A DNA stretch of 64,000 nucleotides, taken from assembly GCA_022496805.1 (NCBI GenBank), contig CM040085.1:33695811-33759810 (forward strand), read 5' to 3'. Positions 24,782-36,167 of this stretch are shown piece after piece. This DNA comes from Pohlia nutans (Eukaryota > Streptophyta > Bryopsida > Bryales > Mniaceae). The translations under genes and the position numbers were made by a program. Each line of letters opens with the position of its first letter. The first letter of the stretch is position 1. The notes under the pieces are model-generated. The model had not been told where the DNA came from and did not search any database. It saw only the letters and a program-made list of their open reading frames with translations.

Positions 24782-25035
24782 CCCCTAAAAGCCCGAGGGT
24801 ATTGGACAAAACATAGATGTGTTATAATATGTGCCTTCCATATGTTTAATGAAGTTTGGTTCAATAAACAAAATGTAAAGCATCATCTCTACAAATTATC
24901 TGTACAGTCAAACTTCTAAAAATATCTTTAAATATTTTTATAATAAATTTAATTTAAGCATTAACCTTTGAAAATTTGTATAAATTACAATTTTCACTTT
25001 TAGAGTTTAAAATTTAGCATGATTGGTTAAAGTTG
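24782..25035. mobile_element. TTAA-type MITE, family H copy 2 (truncated)
   Basis: Left end CCCCTAAAAGCCCGAGGG after TTAA at 24778-24781. Homology to H copy 1, in reverse, stops near GATTGGTTAAAGTTG at about 25035. The other half is missing. 25036-25315 holds a T run and unassigned sequence. Confidence 0.7.
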
Positions 25036-26263
25036 CTTGGGCCCATGACAAATTTATTCTATTCATAATTTCTGATTTATTAAGTTTTTTTTTTTTTTTG
25101 ATGACCTTGTTATAGTACTACGGTAAATCATTGGTACCTAAAACCGCATGATTTACACCCAATTCCACCTATCGGTATCATTTACCGCATTTAATGTTTA
25201 CTTGAAGTGAGGTGAAATTGGGTCAATCTCAATTCCCAAGGTGGAACTAGGGGTCAATGATAGGATGCGCAATTTGATATTGGGTGGTTTTAGGTAAGGC
25301 CACCCTTGTATCCACCTTACCCCTAAACATCCTCACTCCTCTCCAAATTTGGCAGTTTTACAAAGATGCATCAATAAAATGCAATCCAAAGGGATATTTT
25401 GAACTTGATGTACAAATAAAAGTTGTACAATATTCTACCCATATGGATTGCTATCATCAATATTTTTGTATAAAATTTGAAAATTGAAATTGAAAATTCT
25501 TTTGTAATTTGATTACGAATAAGATATTGACAATTTGTACATGAAATTTGTTGTGATTGGTTGAAATGTAATACTCTAAGTGTAGTGATTTTTGGAGAGT
25601 TTTTGGTTGCTTAATTTTATGAGTTGACTTTTTAAGAGCACTTTACATGAAAATTGTCAAAATTTTGGGTGAATCACTACAACATGAAATGAAGTATAAA
25701 ACTTTCATAAATCATCCCCTTTCTAATCGGATCACACATGCATGAAGCTAACTTTCCATAAAATATATAGTAAAAAATCCACACTACAAACAATCAATGA
25801 CAGATGAGAAAACTATGTTTGATTCTGTACATCATCCACTTTCTGGACGGTTGGACGTTAACCGTTTGACGCGCCAACGTTTATATTCTAGACGTTGGAT
25901 GATTTCTGACGCGTCCCTTCACCACATACGGTGATGTTTTTCATCCATCCAAAATTCTCTTAATTTTTGTGCTAGTTGACTACCATTTGTACGGTATGGA
26001 TCTTCAAAATAAGATATTGTGAATTTTTGGAAAATAACAAAAGTGGTTTATGTCAAGTTTCATTCTTAGTTCAAAAAGTGAGACTTTAACATGATTTTCC
26101 AAAATAAGTAGAATCAAATAATGGAAACCATACCATCTTCTAGTGCATGTTATTCCAATTTCATTACAATTTTTAATTTTTAATTTTTGTGTTAATTTTG
26201 GATTTTTAATTAAATTTCAAGAGAAAACCTTGCAAACTTAATTAAAAAATATTAATAATAAAT

Positions 26264-27253
26264 ATGATGAATCCATCCGTACATATGTTATCTTCACATC
26301 CAGGTCCAGCACACCGACCAGACAAAGGTCCAGTTAGATGCTTAGCAGAATACCTCAAAAAATATGATCGTACAAAAAACCTAGACATCATGGCCCAGCG
26401 CTTCCCCAACATTAGCAAATGGGTTTTTCATCCTGACATAGATCGTAATCTCTCTAATACATTTTGGTCCAACCCCAATCTCACAGACTTCCAAAAAACC
26501 AGCCTACTCAAACTCCGCACCGGTCAATATATGGGAAATGCTCGAAAACAATTATTCTTCGGCGTTCAAAGATTCCCCTCAAGAACATGCTCCATTTGCA
26601 ACTCTACAAATGCAGATACTTGGTTACACATCCTCCTCAAGTGCAAACACCATCATCTCTATGCTCTCTGCATCAAAAGACACAACAAAGCCGTATACGA
26701 AGTACGACAACTCATTATATCCTCCCAAAAAACCCGATGTTACATTCTCATGAACGCCGGAACATTCCAAAAAAACCCTCAAGAAAATATAGTCCCTCCC
26801 TGGCTACTTCCTTGCACTTGTAGTACACAAAGATGCCACTGTAATGCTCGTCTGAGACCAGACCTACTATGCATTAAAGGCCTCCCATACCAAGGTACTC
26901 CCCCACACCAACCAGACAACAGCCTCACTATCCAATTCATTGAATTCACTTTTTGCAATGACAGATTTTCTCACGAAGCCATAGACAACAAAACCCAAAA
27001 ATACCAACCACTAATTAACGAAATATCCAACCTTGGATGGAAAGTTGGTCCCCTCATTGTCATTACAGCCGGCGCTAGAGGAATAACACACATCCCCTCC
27101 ATTAAAACCCTCGAAAACAAACTTAAAATTCCTGAATCATCCATAAAAACCACTCTCACCAAAATAAACACCATTGCCATACAACATGCGGCATCCATAA
27201 TACTCCACAAAAGAAAACTCGAAAACAATCAACCCATTCCACCCCCTGATTAG
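26264..27253 (+). pseudogene. LINE polyprotein C-terminus with restriction-like endonuclease domain
   Basis: A 329-residue open frame whose first 12 or so residues come from the host MITE and target duplication; LINE sequence starts at about residue 13. The reverse transcriptase is missing. Visible parts are a zinc knuckle C-x2-C-x9-H-x4-C (Cys109, Cys112, His122, Cys127), then RHN at 139-141. A second cysteine cluster lies near 184-193. A PD-(D/E)xK-like core follows: RPD 198-200, E227 in QFIEFTF, K243 and K246 in KTQKY. Knuckle plus RPD core is the order at the end of LINEs using a restriction-like endonuclease (R2, NeSL, Dualen type), not the apurinic-type endonuclease of plant L1. The D-to-E spacing is longer than in R2. 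The frame is still open, so insertion is not old, but the fragment cannot be mobile alone. Confidence 0.8.
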
Positions 27254-27735
27254 CACCAATAAAGAGGTGGGGGGAAGTGGTGAATAACCACTTTTGTTAG
27301 CATCACTTAAGCACTTGTCTTGGTTTAGTACGGACGGGCCGGTTGGTTGGTAATATCATTATTTCCTGCCTAGCACATCACACTAGCAGTGCCAAGTCAT
27401 AAGAACAACATAACACTGCTACAACAGGTCCACCAGGTTTCGAACCCGGACGAGCTAGATGTTGTACACACGCCTAACCAACCAACCATAGCATTCACAA
27501 CTTGGCGATAACGTAATCACCCCGACCCCCCTTATACCAATCTATCCAACAGAAAACATACATATCTTTAGGTCAGATACCTTGTTATTCGTTACTATAG
27601 TGTCTATCCTTGAAAAAGGAGAGTAGTATTGTACCAATGGCCTCTTGACCTGGAGGGCAACTGACCATTGTCATTACAGACACTTTAATCACGCCGGCCT
27701 TTTATGGGTCCGGAGTTTATATCTATCTATCTATC
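26299..27735 (+). mobile_element. 5'-truncated non-LTR retrotransposon (LINE)
   Basis: 1437 bp flanked by an exact 11-bp duplication TTATCTTCACA (26288-26298, 27736-27746). It has a 3' tail of about four ATCT units, as in LINEs with short-repeat tails. The inserted part covers only the C-terminus of the polyprotein and a 3' untranslated region of about 470 bp. F copy 1 supplies the empty site. Truncation from the 5' end, target duplication and tail are what target-primed reverse transcription leaves. Confidence 0.9.
27410..27495 (-). other. tRNA-like pol III box in the LINE 3' region
   Basis: On the minus strand, CCGGGTTCGAAACCTGG contains a good pol III B box (GGTTCGAAACC) able to form a T-arm-like stem. 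A weak A-box-like TGGTTGGTTAGGCG lies upstream at plausible spacing. There is no complete cloverleaf, so this is not a tRNA gene. It may be a tRNA-derived SINE head or a chance match. Confidence 0.35.
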
Positions 27736-27866
27736 TTATCTTCACACTGACATTTATAACTAAACTTTGCTTTGTACATCAACTCCATTTTTGTTTTTCA
27801 TCAAAAATTCTATAACGAATCTTTGAAAACAGTGTTGAATCAGGACGTTAAAGGGTTAAGGACTTA

Positions 27867-29931
27867 GAAGTACATGTGCAAGTATCAGTCAGTACCAACC
27901 TCTTTTTGGTAGGCCACAACAACTTAAATTTTTGGGCAAAAAAAATATCAAGGTCCACTTCAAAAGTGGTTCAAACAATGTTGGCAGTCCCCCTAACAGG
28001 AAAGAGAACCTCAAATAGACAAATTTGCATTTAGATTTTTTTTTTGGTGATTGGTGGTAATGACTGGTAATTCACTTGCACTATTACAAGAATTCACAGT
28101 TTGGGGCATTTTTTTTCCCTACATCAGTAAAAACAGGGGGCATCGTTCTGATGTGAAAATGGTATGAAACTCGCATGGACCTTGACATTGAAATCACACA
28201 AGATCTAGCATGGACCGTGACACTGAAATAACACGAGATCTATAGTTGCCAGAGTTTACATTAGAATGATGGCACGATTTCTATGTTAATACGACACAAA
28301 TCATAAAAATAATTAGTGCTTAACTTTTTTGTGTCAATAAAAAAAAGAAGTAATTTGTGCTTGCCAGTACAATATTAGCCTCATGTTACAGAATGCATGA
28401 GCTTTGTATGAGATCAACGTCAGAATAATGTTGTATGATTTTCACATGGAAATCACATAAGAATTGCCTGCCCAAAGTTTATTGATGTAGTTTTTGTCCT
28501 ATGTTTTATCCTTTGAATTGTGAGCATTGTCCACTTTAAACAGGGTGGACAATGAGAGTGACACAAAAACTACATACTACTATTAAAGAGATAGTTCATT
28601 TTTTGAGTATTGAGATGATTTTTTTTGGCAAAAGAAATGTCAAGTTGAAACATGCCAAAAAAGTGGACTCTTATTATGAAACGGAGAGAGTAACATTCAG
28701 TAGCATGCATTATCTCTGCCTTGGTTCTACAGTAGATAGTGTGGAATATTCCACACCTAGCAATACTTCATCAATAGCTAAGTGAACAGGTGGACAGGTG
28801 GAGGCTCAAGGTGATGAGCAGAGTGCATGAAGGAAAGGTAATGGACATGAAGGTTATTTAATATTATGTGAATGAAGATAGAATTTGTTGAAATTGAAAT
28901 CAGAAATAAAAAGAATTTGGTGTGCTTGCAATAAGCTCACATTTGAGAAAGAGAGTGTTTGTATCTTAGCTTGGGTAGATATCATTTTTGCCAGCCCAAC
29001 GTAATTGTGACCTCACTTCTTTTTAAAAGAGTGATGATAATTGTAAGGAGGCTATTTGTCTTGAGTTTTAATAAACTTGGTGTAAGAATGAGATCTTTTG
29101 TAGAATTGAATGATATCCTTTTCACATCTTCTTCAATCAATATAACTAAGGTCACTTACCCATGAAGAGCCCATTCTCGCTCTCTTCCACTGGGGTTCCA
29201 CATGAAATAAACTTATTTTAGTTCATGCTTTGGATTAGAGGACAGGTGCTTGAGGGGTAGGACAAGCTTGCCACTTCCTCAAACCAAGGCCGATGTCTTT
29301 TAAGAACCCACTCTTACTTTTATTAGAAGAGATCTCACAGTAAAACCAACCTCTATTTTTGTGAGGACGAGGCCGAGTGCCTCATGGGAAGTGGCTCTTA
29401 CTTGTCCTTGTATATACAATGTCAGAAATTGTGTAACATTGTGACCATTTTGGGTCATAAAGCTTGCCTTTGCCAAATGTAGGTGACGATAGTTAAACAC
29501 AAGTAAGAAGTGTATTTTCTCCACAAATATCTATCCATTTTGAATTAAACACATGACTACTTGAACTAAGATTTTATGGCAATTATGTATGAGGACAAGG
29601 AGCACTATCGGGGCTGCCTTTTTGTTCCTAGTGGCAGTTTTGGATTTTTAAGACAACACCATCAATAAATTATATAAATTACATATGATGTCAGCAAAAT
29701 ATGATTCCACTTGCTATGAGTTTGTGTTGTGATTTTCCACATTCAACATTTTTTCCTTTAACCTGGATTACGAGGGCGTAGCTGAAATTGGGTGCACCAT
29801 CTTAATTAATTGCAAGTCAACATATTAAACCAAATCTGCTATGCACCATTCCTACTTCCTAGTGTAGAACAACTTAGGATACCACGCAAAACGGAGAGCA
29901 AAGCCTAGAAAATTGACTTGAATCAAGGCAT
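27867..29931. other. no gene recognised
   Basis: AT-rich sequence between the nested TTAA elements and the stop codon of the lipid kinase. 29225-29330 is an inverted copy of repeat X (22446-22540). Short frames at 28552-28785 and 28959-29165 resemble nothing known. The end of the lipid-kinase transcript should lie in 29600-29931. Confidence 0.4.
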
Positions 29932-32900
29932 TTAAAGTATAAAGTCTATTTGTTGGGGTAAGATTGAAAACTTTGCCGGAAGAAAACCCAGGTGCTCACC
30001 GTCGGCCTGCACATAGACATCCCTCTGTTTTGACTTGTTCTCGGCATCCTCCACCTCCAAGGATTGAACACTGCCACAAATCAGAGCTAGTATCAGCCGC
30101 CTACTTACATGTTTTCAGAGCATATATGTGTTGAAAATAAAATCATTTAGAGCCCAAAGTCGCTCGTATCTGGAAGACGAGTTATTCTGAATCACATTTC
30201 TATTGCAGAAGAGAGACCAGCAATGATGGAATAAATCTGACATGAGATTACCTAGTTGTGGTGACGTTGTCAAATTGGGCGTGGGTCCCTTGATACAAAG
30301 TGTGCATCTTCAAAATGAAGTCATACCATTTGAACCCCGTCAATGATACCACCTGCACAGGAATCGATTATTGTTACTAGGAGATTAACCCCTAAAGGAC
30401 CAAGCGTTCATCAAATTTCATTGAAAAATATAATCCAGATGGGACCAAATTTTATATCACTAGAATCAGTGAAGAACATTGCGTACGTTGATTAAAAAAC
30501 AAATAAATTTGAACAAATAGATGTCCACATAGGACCTACTCAAATTGCTTTAAAAACGAGGCCCAATTTGGGCTTCTTGGTCCTTCAGAGGTCAATCATT
30601 GATACTATGCCTGTGAACACACGAAAGACAACCGACGGCTTTATGTTTCATTTTATGACACAGCTATCTCACCTCTAATCTGCCATTGAAGGGATCAGCA
30701 GTTGGTGTAATCTTCATTCCTCCACCAAAATACTTAGCATTCCCAACACAGGTGGCTGTGACTTTTGGAATTATAGTCCACTGACCCCCATCTACCTGAA
30801 AAGAACAACCATAACAATGCCCCCACTAATGAATAATCAATGCAGATTGATCGGAACCACGTGGTTCTGTTAAGAGATTGACAGTGTTGTCTGATACAAT
30901 GCGGGAATATGTGAGCAGCTTCTATGAGTAGAACAGCAGTGTCCCTAAAAAACTCCAAAATAAGAACAAATGGAGTTGCTCTGAGAGTTTGTAAATTTTG
31001 CTTTTGGTCAGTCCCACTACTGTACAATCATGTCGATACGAGGCAATCAACAAGATTTAACAGCGTTGGCTACTTTGCAACAGAAACGTCTGATTGCAAT
31101 AAAAATTTCTCAAGAGGCATCAGTAGTATGAACATAAAGATGTGAGAATATTCTCACCCTCATCCTCAAGTCCCGATTCTCATGTGACCTGAAAGCTTGA
31201 AATGCTCCAACAACATAACAGAGGTTGCCAAGCTTTTTGTACAATGATGCAATGTAGCCTGCCTTTGCACTCCTGCAGATAACCGCAGACATTTCCAAGT
31301 CTTTCAGCCTCAGTACTAGAGCACAGGGAAAATCTGAGAGATGTGTAGTAAAATAGAAAAGGAAAACATAACAGAAATGCCTCATACATGTTCAGCAGGA
31401 TCATATATAGCATTCCAGGCAATCAAATTCTCGGTAAAGTACATAGCTGCTGACTTCATGAGTGAAAAACCTAGAGACAACAGGAAGTGATGTATCATGC
31501 GCCAACACGAGTATCAAACATATCAGACTTACAAATGGAGACTGGCCACGTTGAGGAAGTACCGATCAACCTTGTCATCAGGCAATTGCACTCGGCCTAC
31601 ATCTATCCTCCGCTTGTGACCTGCAAAATAAGGAGAGGGGGAATACCTCATCAATACCAACAACTAGAATAACACATACACCATTCAACAAGGACATTCA
31701 TGACATGATTTCAATCAAATATCAAATATTTATTAGATAACCGACAAGCTGCGGTAGCGGCGAATAGGTTATCATACATAACCGGTTGTTCACTTTTCAA
31801 TCACAATCCTTGATCTTCATGATCCAAGGGCGTAGGATGCAAGTTGGCGTAGGATGCAAGTTGAAAGGAGAGAGGGTTATGAGTTGCAACTTGTGGTGGC
31901 GATGGTGACGGGTTGCCAATGGGATAGAGTCACGTTGGCGTTGAAAAATCAACAACCGGTTATGGGTAACCGATGTGCGTCTACAGATCCTTAACCCCTA
32001 AAGGACCAAGAAGCCCGAATTGGGCCTCATGTTCTTTTTAGCAGTTTTGAGTAGGTTCACTCTTTTGTTCAGATTTGTTTGTTTGTTGACCAACATACGC
32101 ACTATTCGTCACTGATTCTAGTGGTATAAATTTCAGTCTCATCTGAATTGTATTTTTCACAATATAATCAATTGAATTTGTCATTTTAAAACCATGAATC
32201 CTTGGTCCTTTAGGGGTTTTTTGATGAGAATGGTGAGAATCGCACCTTTAACAAGACGTTCAATGGCTTGGTGCCTGTCATTCGATTTCCTAACCAGGCA
32301 AACCAGCCACATGACAGGATAACCAAGTTAAGTCATCAACTGGAACTGACCACATCACCTGGTCCGCAACATTCTTGAAATTAGCTGCAAACACATTGGG
32401 CCCAAACTGCTAATTCAAGGAAGAATCATTGCTTCAATTCTTTGACATCATTTTTCTTTGGCACAAATCTTCTCACATCTTGAGTTCAAGGATGAATCAG
32501 CCAACTATTATACGCAAGTATAGTTACTACCAATCAGTGAAAAGGGTGGGCGATCAACACTGCTCTAGAATGTTATGCTCACAGAATAGATAAACGCGTC
32601 ATGATTACCTCCAATATATGAAAAAATAAAAAAAATGAAACGCAGAGCACAAATAGAGTAGTACCTGGCATCTGGATTGTGCAACAAATTCGTTTTGAAA
32701 ACCTTTACAATCATGGGAGGTTACTAAGATTGAAGTTACACAAACTCAGAAGTGAATAATAAGCAAAAGTTGTGCACGCTCACCATCCGAAATGGCGTGC
32801 AAGGTCGGAGCCCGTACCCATGGGAATGAGCTGCCATAAAGTAACAACAACCAGCATTGAGAACCTTTTGCAAAATTCAGAAGATCCTGCTCATGTTCTT

Positions 32901-34411
32901 CCTGACCAGTGACACAAAGTAAGCAATCGTCACTACCTACTTACAATCCAGAAATCAATCCACAACCAAGAAAGAGAGTGCCAATATAATTGAAATACTT
33001 CAAATTGATCCAAAATTTTCAGGAAAATGATTAAATGAATCGGATTCATTACCCCAAGGACCGTCCGTGACCTAGAAAAGCCTTCACGAGGTTGGACCAA
33101 CTTTCCATCCTCAAAGAATCCATTCAACACCTGCTCCAATATTAATATACTGCAGTCAGCTTCCCACATAATTTCATGATTCCTAGATGCGCTCTTTCAC
33201 TCGTGCAAATCCCCTGTTGAGAAAGAAAGAAGGAAAAGAAATTAAAAAATAAAAAATTGGCATGTTATCGGCACATAACATTCTATAACCCCTAAAGGAC
33301 CAAGAAGCCCGAATTGCGCCTCATGTTTGTTTTTAGCAGTTTTGAGTCGGTTCTATGTGGCCTTTCTTTTGTTCAAATTTGTTTGCTTTTTGACCAACAT
33401 ATGCACTGTTCTTTACTGATTTTAGTGATACAAAATTCAGTCACGAGTGAATTATATTTTCCACAATATTTATGATCAATTGAATTTGTCATTTTAAAAT
33501 CATGAATCCTTGGTCCTTTAGGGGATAACCTAGAGAATGACACTTCACCAGAGAATGGAATACCCCTTCCCTATATTCTTGAGGAGGGATTTTAATTAAA
33601 AAGAACCCTGACAGGGGCCTTGATAGAAACTGTTCAAAAAAGCATCCCAATGTTGTCTTGTTTTTAACAAGGGGTTTGCACCAATTGTGACTGAAAGAAA
33701 ATTGGTTTACTCAGCAAGACCTCGTGCAATGTCCCGTCCCCTCCCACGGCAACCACAGCAGCAGCTCCATCTCGCACCGCCTGTAGCACAAATTATGTAT
33801 TTCAACATCAATAAAGAAGCAGCAGCTGTCACTTTGTATTATAACAAAACCTTAAAAAAGAACTGACAAGGATTCAGCCAACCCTCTCATCATGCGCACC
33901 TTTCTTGCAATCTCAATTGCATGTAAAGGACCAGTGGTGAGCGCCTCACGAATCTGTTATAAGATTTTCAGAGACAGTGTGAATATCAGAACCTCGCTAC
34001 TTGTACAAGAAAACCCTAAACCTTGCCCATTATCATATAGTCTAAAAGCGTAATGTACGCTGCATTTTAGAAGAGAGAAATGAAATTATATGTATATATC
34101 TTGGCAACGTAATGAATCAATGCAGCACTGAACCTGGAATTAAGCGACCGGTGCGTACATTATGGTCTTTACCGAGGCGTGAAGTCAAGTCTGGAAGCAT
34201 CCTCTTCCATTGCTGGCCTGTGCGTCCATTTGCACCTGTAGAAAACACCATATACAGACATTAATGGTTCAAGAGGTGAAGAGAAAACACGACGTCCTCG
34301 ATCACTGACTCTGGCTTTCCAATTGGGAAACTATGATAAGCAGCAGAGAGAAATGAATGCATAATTACCTGTGGGATTCACCACGAATACATAGTCACCG
34401 TTGCTCGACAT
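29932..34411 (-). CDS. sphingoid long-chain-base / diacylglycerol-kinase-like lipid kinase (LCBK2-like)
   Basis: Phosphorylates a lipid hydroxyl with ATP; by similarity to the plant LCBK2-type group the substrate is probably a sphingoid base, though diacylglycerol cannot be excluded. Twelve minus-strand exons: 34411-34369, 34235-34159, 33953-33900, 33780-33721, 33130-33053, 32830-32784, 32289-32246, 31620-31533, 31272-31158, 30795-30673, 30352-30252, 30070-29932. All are GT-AG and frame-consistent, 322 codons. Motifs in order: [14 protein letters not shown] near the N-terminus, nucleotide loop GGDGT (71-75), GTGSD (109-113), [22 protein letters not shown] and C-terminal [15 protein letters not shown]. 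It matches the family throughout, without the N-terminal targeting extension of some relatives, so a cytosolic enzyme is likely. Introns 4, 7 and 10 each contain a family B MITE. Exons 6 and 7 (47 and 44 bp) are the least certain. Confidence 0.92.
30389..30591. mobile_element. TTAA-type MITE, family B copy 3, in kinase intron 10
   Basis: 203 bp, left end CCCCTAAAGGACCAAG after TTAA at 30385-30388. Right end ...TTCTTGGTCCTTCAGAGG followed by TCAA (decayed TTAA). Inverted relative to the other two intronic copies. Confidence 0.78.
31995..32216. mobile_element. TTAA-type MITE, family B copy 2, in kinase intron 7
   Basis: 222 bp, ends CCCCTAAAGGACCAAGAAGC and inverted CCCCTAAAGGACCAAGGATT. Left flank TTAA (31991-31994), right flank TTTT. 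It ends 30 bp short of the donor side of exon 7. Confidence 0.82.
33289..33524. mobile_element. TTAA-type MITE, family B copy 1, in kinase intron 4
   Basis: 236 bp with complete ends CCCCTAAAGGACCAAG on both sides. The direct repeat is ATAA (33285-33288, 33525-33528) instead of TTAA. The body matches copy 2 closely. Confidence 0.85.
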
Positions 34412-34655
34412 TGTAATGGAGAAGGCGGCGATTGATCAATTCAGCCTCTGCCTCCCGTCCTCAATTCCTTTGCTGCCCGCCTTCAGTTCCTCAGACAATT
34501 CATAGTCAGACAGAGTGCGGACCTCACCTACCTGTCCACTCATATTCAAACCTTTTCCCACGTGGCATCCTCGCATTCGTTGGGACTCTCGAGGAATCCT
34601 ACGTGGCATCGGCAAATATCCACACTGAGGAAACAGAGGGCCCTCTATCCCACCT
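34412..34655. promoter_or_regulatory. probable promoter and 5' leader of the lipid kinase
   Basis: Only about 245 bp separate the kinase ATG from the left TTAA of the nested MITE stack at 34660. It is GC-richer than its surroundings and holds no gene. No TATA box was picked out. If the transcript starts here, the core promoter is squeezed between the gene and the mobile elements. Confidence 0.35.
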
Positions 34656-34665
34656 TTAACCCCTA

Positions 34666-35069
34666 AGGTTGGATGTCCTAAAACCACCAACTTAAGAAAT
34701 ATGGCCTCATTTTAACAAATATGGCCTCATTCATGAGAAATATTTTTCGGTCATTTGGAAGAAAAAATTTCACGGAATGCACAAATTTTCGCAATTTAAT
34801 TCCCAATATTCAAATTGATACAAATTTTCGAAGTGAATAGAACTTCATGACCCAAATCAGACCTTTAGGTTTCCCCATGACCAGACCATGTGGTACTAAT
34901 TTTCACTTATAATGATACCCAAAACCACCAACTACTTCTTCGCAATGCTTGGCATGCCATTGGTTTACTTGAATAGTGAAATTGGTGGTTTTGAGTCTCA
35001 ATTGTGGTGGCCCCAAGAAAACTCTACATGTCATAATTGGGGGAGGTGTGGTTTTAGGACATCCAACCT
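34666..35069. mobile_element. TA-flanked inverted-repeat element D, copy 1
   Basis: 404 bp, ends AGGTTGGATGTCCTAAAACC and inverted partner, flanked by TA (34664-34665, 35070-35071). The uninterrupted C copies have a single TA here. Copy 2 lies inverted at 43361-43759. No coding. Confidence 0.85.
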
Positions 35070-35366
35070 TAAACGTCACAGCGTTCAGTTTCTGAATGAC
35101 TAACAGATTCAGACTCACTCTACGTTCTCATAAATTCTTGGATGAAAGTCATCCAATCTTTTGGAGATACTTCACCAAGTTGTTGTCCTATATAATGGTT
35201 GGATTTAGTGATACATGAGTACAAATTTTTCTAAAATTACAAATGTAGATGTATGTCAAGTTGTTGATCAAGCCAAAATTGTATTCACTATAGTTCAAAA
35301 GTGGCCTTGTAAAATGAGGTCACAGATTTAAGAAACACAAAAATTTCAAAGAATCACCGCATTTAA

Positions 35367-36167
35367 CCCTTTAGTGCCTAGGGTATTGTAGCAGACAGCT
35401 CTGGATTTCAGTGGGTTTTTCCACTGTGGTTGAGACTACCAAAAATAGAATGGGTTAAATTAGAAAGTAACCGTACAATTCTATTCTCAACTCGAGAGCA
35501 CACATATTATTAAAATTTGAGAATCATCCGATGGTGGGATTGGAAGATTATAGTATGTATTTGAACTGTATAATGCACGCTCAAAAACGAGATTTTGGGG
35601 GGTGTGTGACTTCAAAGTTAAATAGAATTTGAGGTAAATTTTCAAAAATAAAAGCAAAGACGTTCAACTATGCCCTATGTCAACACCTCTCCGTTGCAAT
35701 CTTTCATATCAAAAATAGACTCACGCATAATTATTGTGAGATTTATAAGTGAAAGTGACTTGTCTATGTACGGTTTAGGACAAAATTTTATACGTTGAAA
35801 ATTGATAGGAGTGGGTACATTAGTCAAGATCGGATTACACACACTAATGGAAGATGAAGAAGAGAACACAATCCAAAAAAATAAAACAAGATAACAAACT
35901 TCCAAACACAAGAAATACTACACAATACATATGTTGTATTTGTAAGTATTTACTGTATTTTCAAGTATTTGCAGTATTTTGCGTTTGTTGATAGGTATTT
36001 TGATAGTTGTACAATTCCAAATTGAAAATTTCTTTTTCTGGAAGGTGCGTAATGTATGTGCGCAAATCTGAACTTCAGAACTGAAGTTCCAATTCTTCAC
36101 AGATTCTCTGTTATTTGCATTTCCGACGTTGCAGTGACCATAATCTGGCTTGCTAGGCACTAAAGGG
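35367..36167. mobile_element. TTAA-flanked element E
   Basis: 801 bp, ends CCCTTTAGTGCCTAG on both sides, flanked by TTAA (35363-35366, 36168-36171). C copies 1 and 2 carry one TTAA at this place, so the duplication is proven by empty sites. No transposase; frames on the minus strand do not match known proteins. Confidence 0.9.

Larger units (their letters stand above)
25862..27855. mobile_element. TTAA-flanked MITE, family F copy 2 (contains LINE)
   Basis: Ends CCGTTTGACGCGCC and inverted CCCTTTAACGTCCTGATTC, with TTAA at 25858-25861 and 27856-27859. Removing the LINE and one copy of its target duplication leaves 546 bp. The sequence flanking the LINE is continuous in F copy 1. Confidence 0.82.
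25320..27862. mobile_element. TTAA-type MITE, family G copy 3 (host of a nest)
   Basis: Left end CCCCTAAACATCCTCACTCC, flanked by CTTA at 25316-25319. F copy 2 landed in the TTAA of its right terminal repeat. Beyond F the last bases (TTAAGGA) and a matching CTTA (27863-27866) are found. Removing F leaves 545 bp, close to G copies 1 and 2 (577, 557). Its target duplication is CTTA, not TTAA. Confidence 0.75.

Noticed and set aside
26264..26298. N-terminal Met and first 12 residues of the LINE frame as its true start
   Set aside because: They lie in the host MITE and target duplication, left of the LINE junction at 26299.
27410..27495. A functional tRNA gene
   Set aside because: B box only is convincing; acceptor, D and anticodon stems do not form.
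29932..30070. GT at 30009-30010 as a splice donor ending kinase exon 12 early
   Set aside because: Reading on gives the conserved [12 protein letters not shown] ending and a stop at 29932, as in the family.
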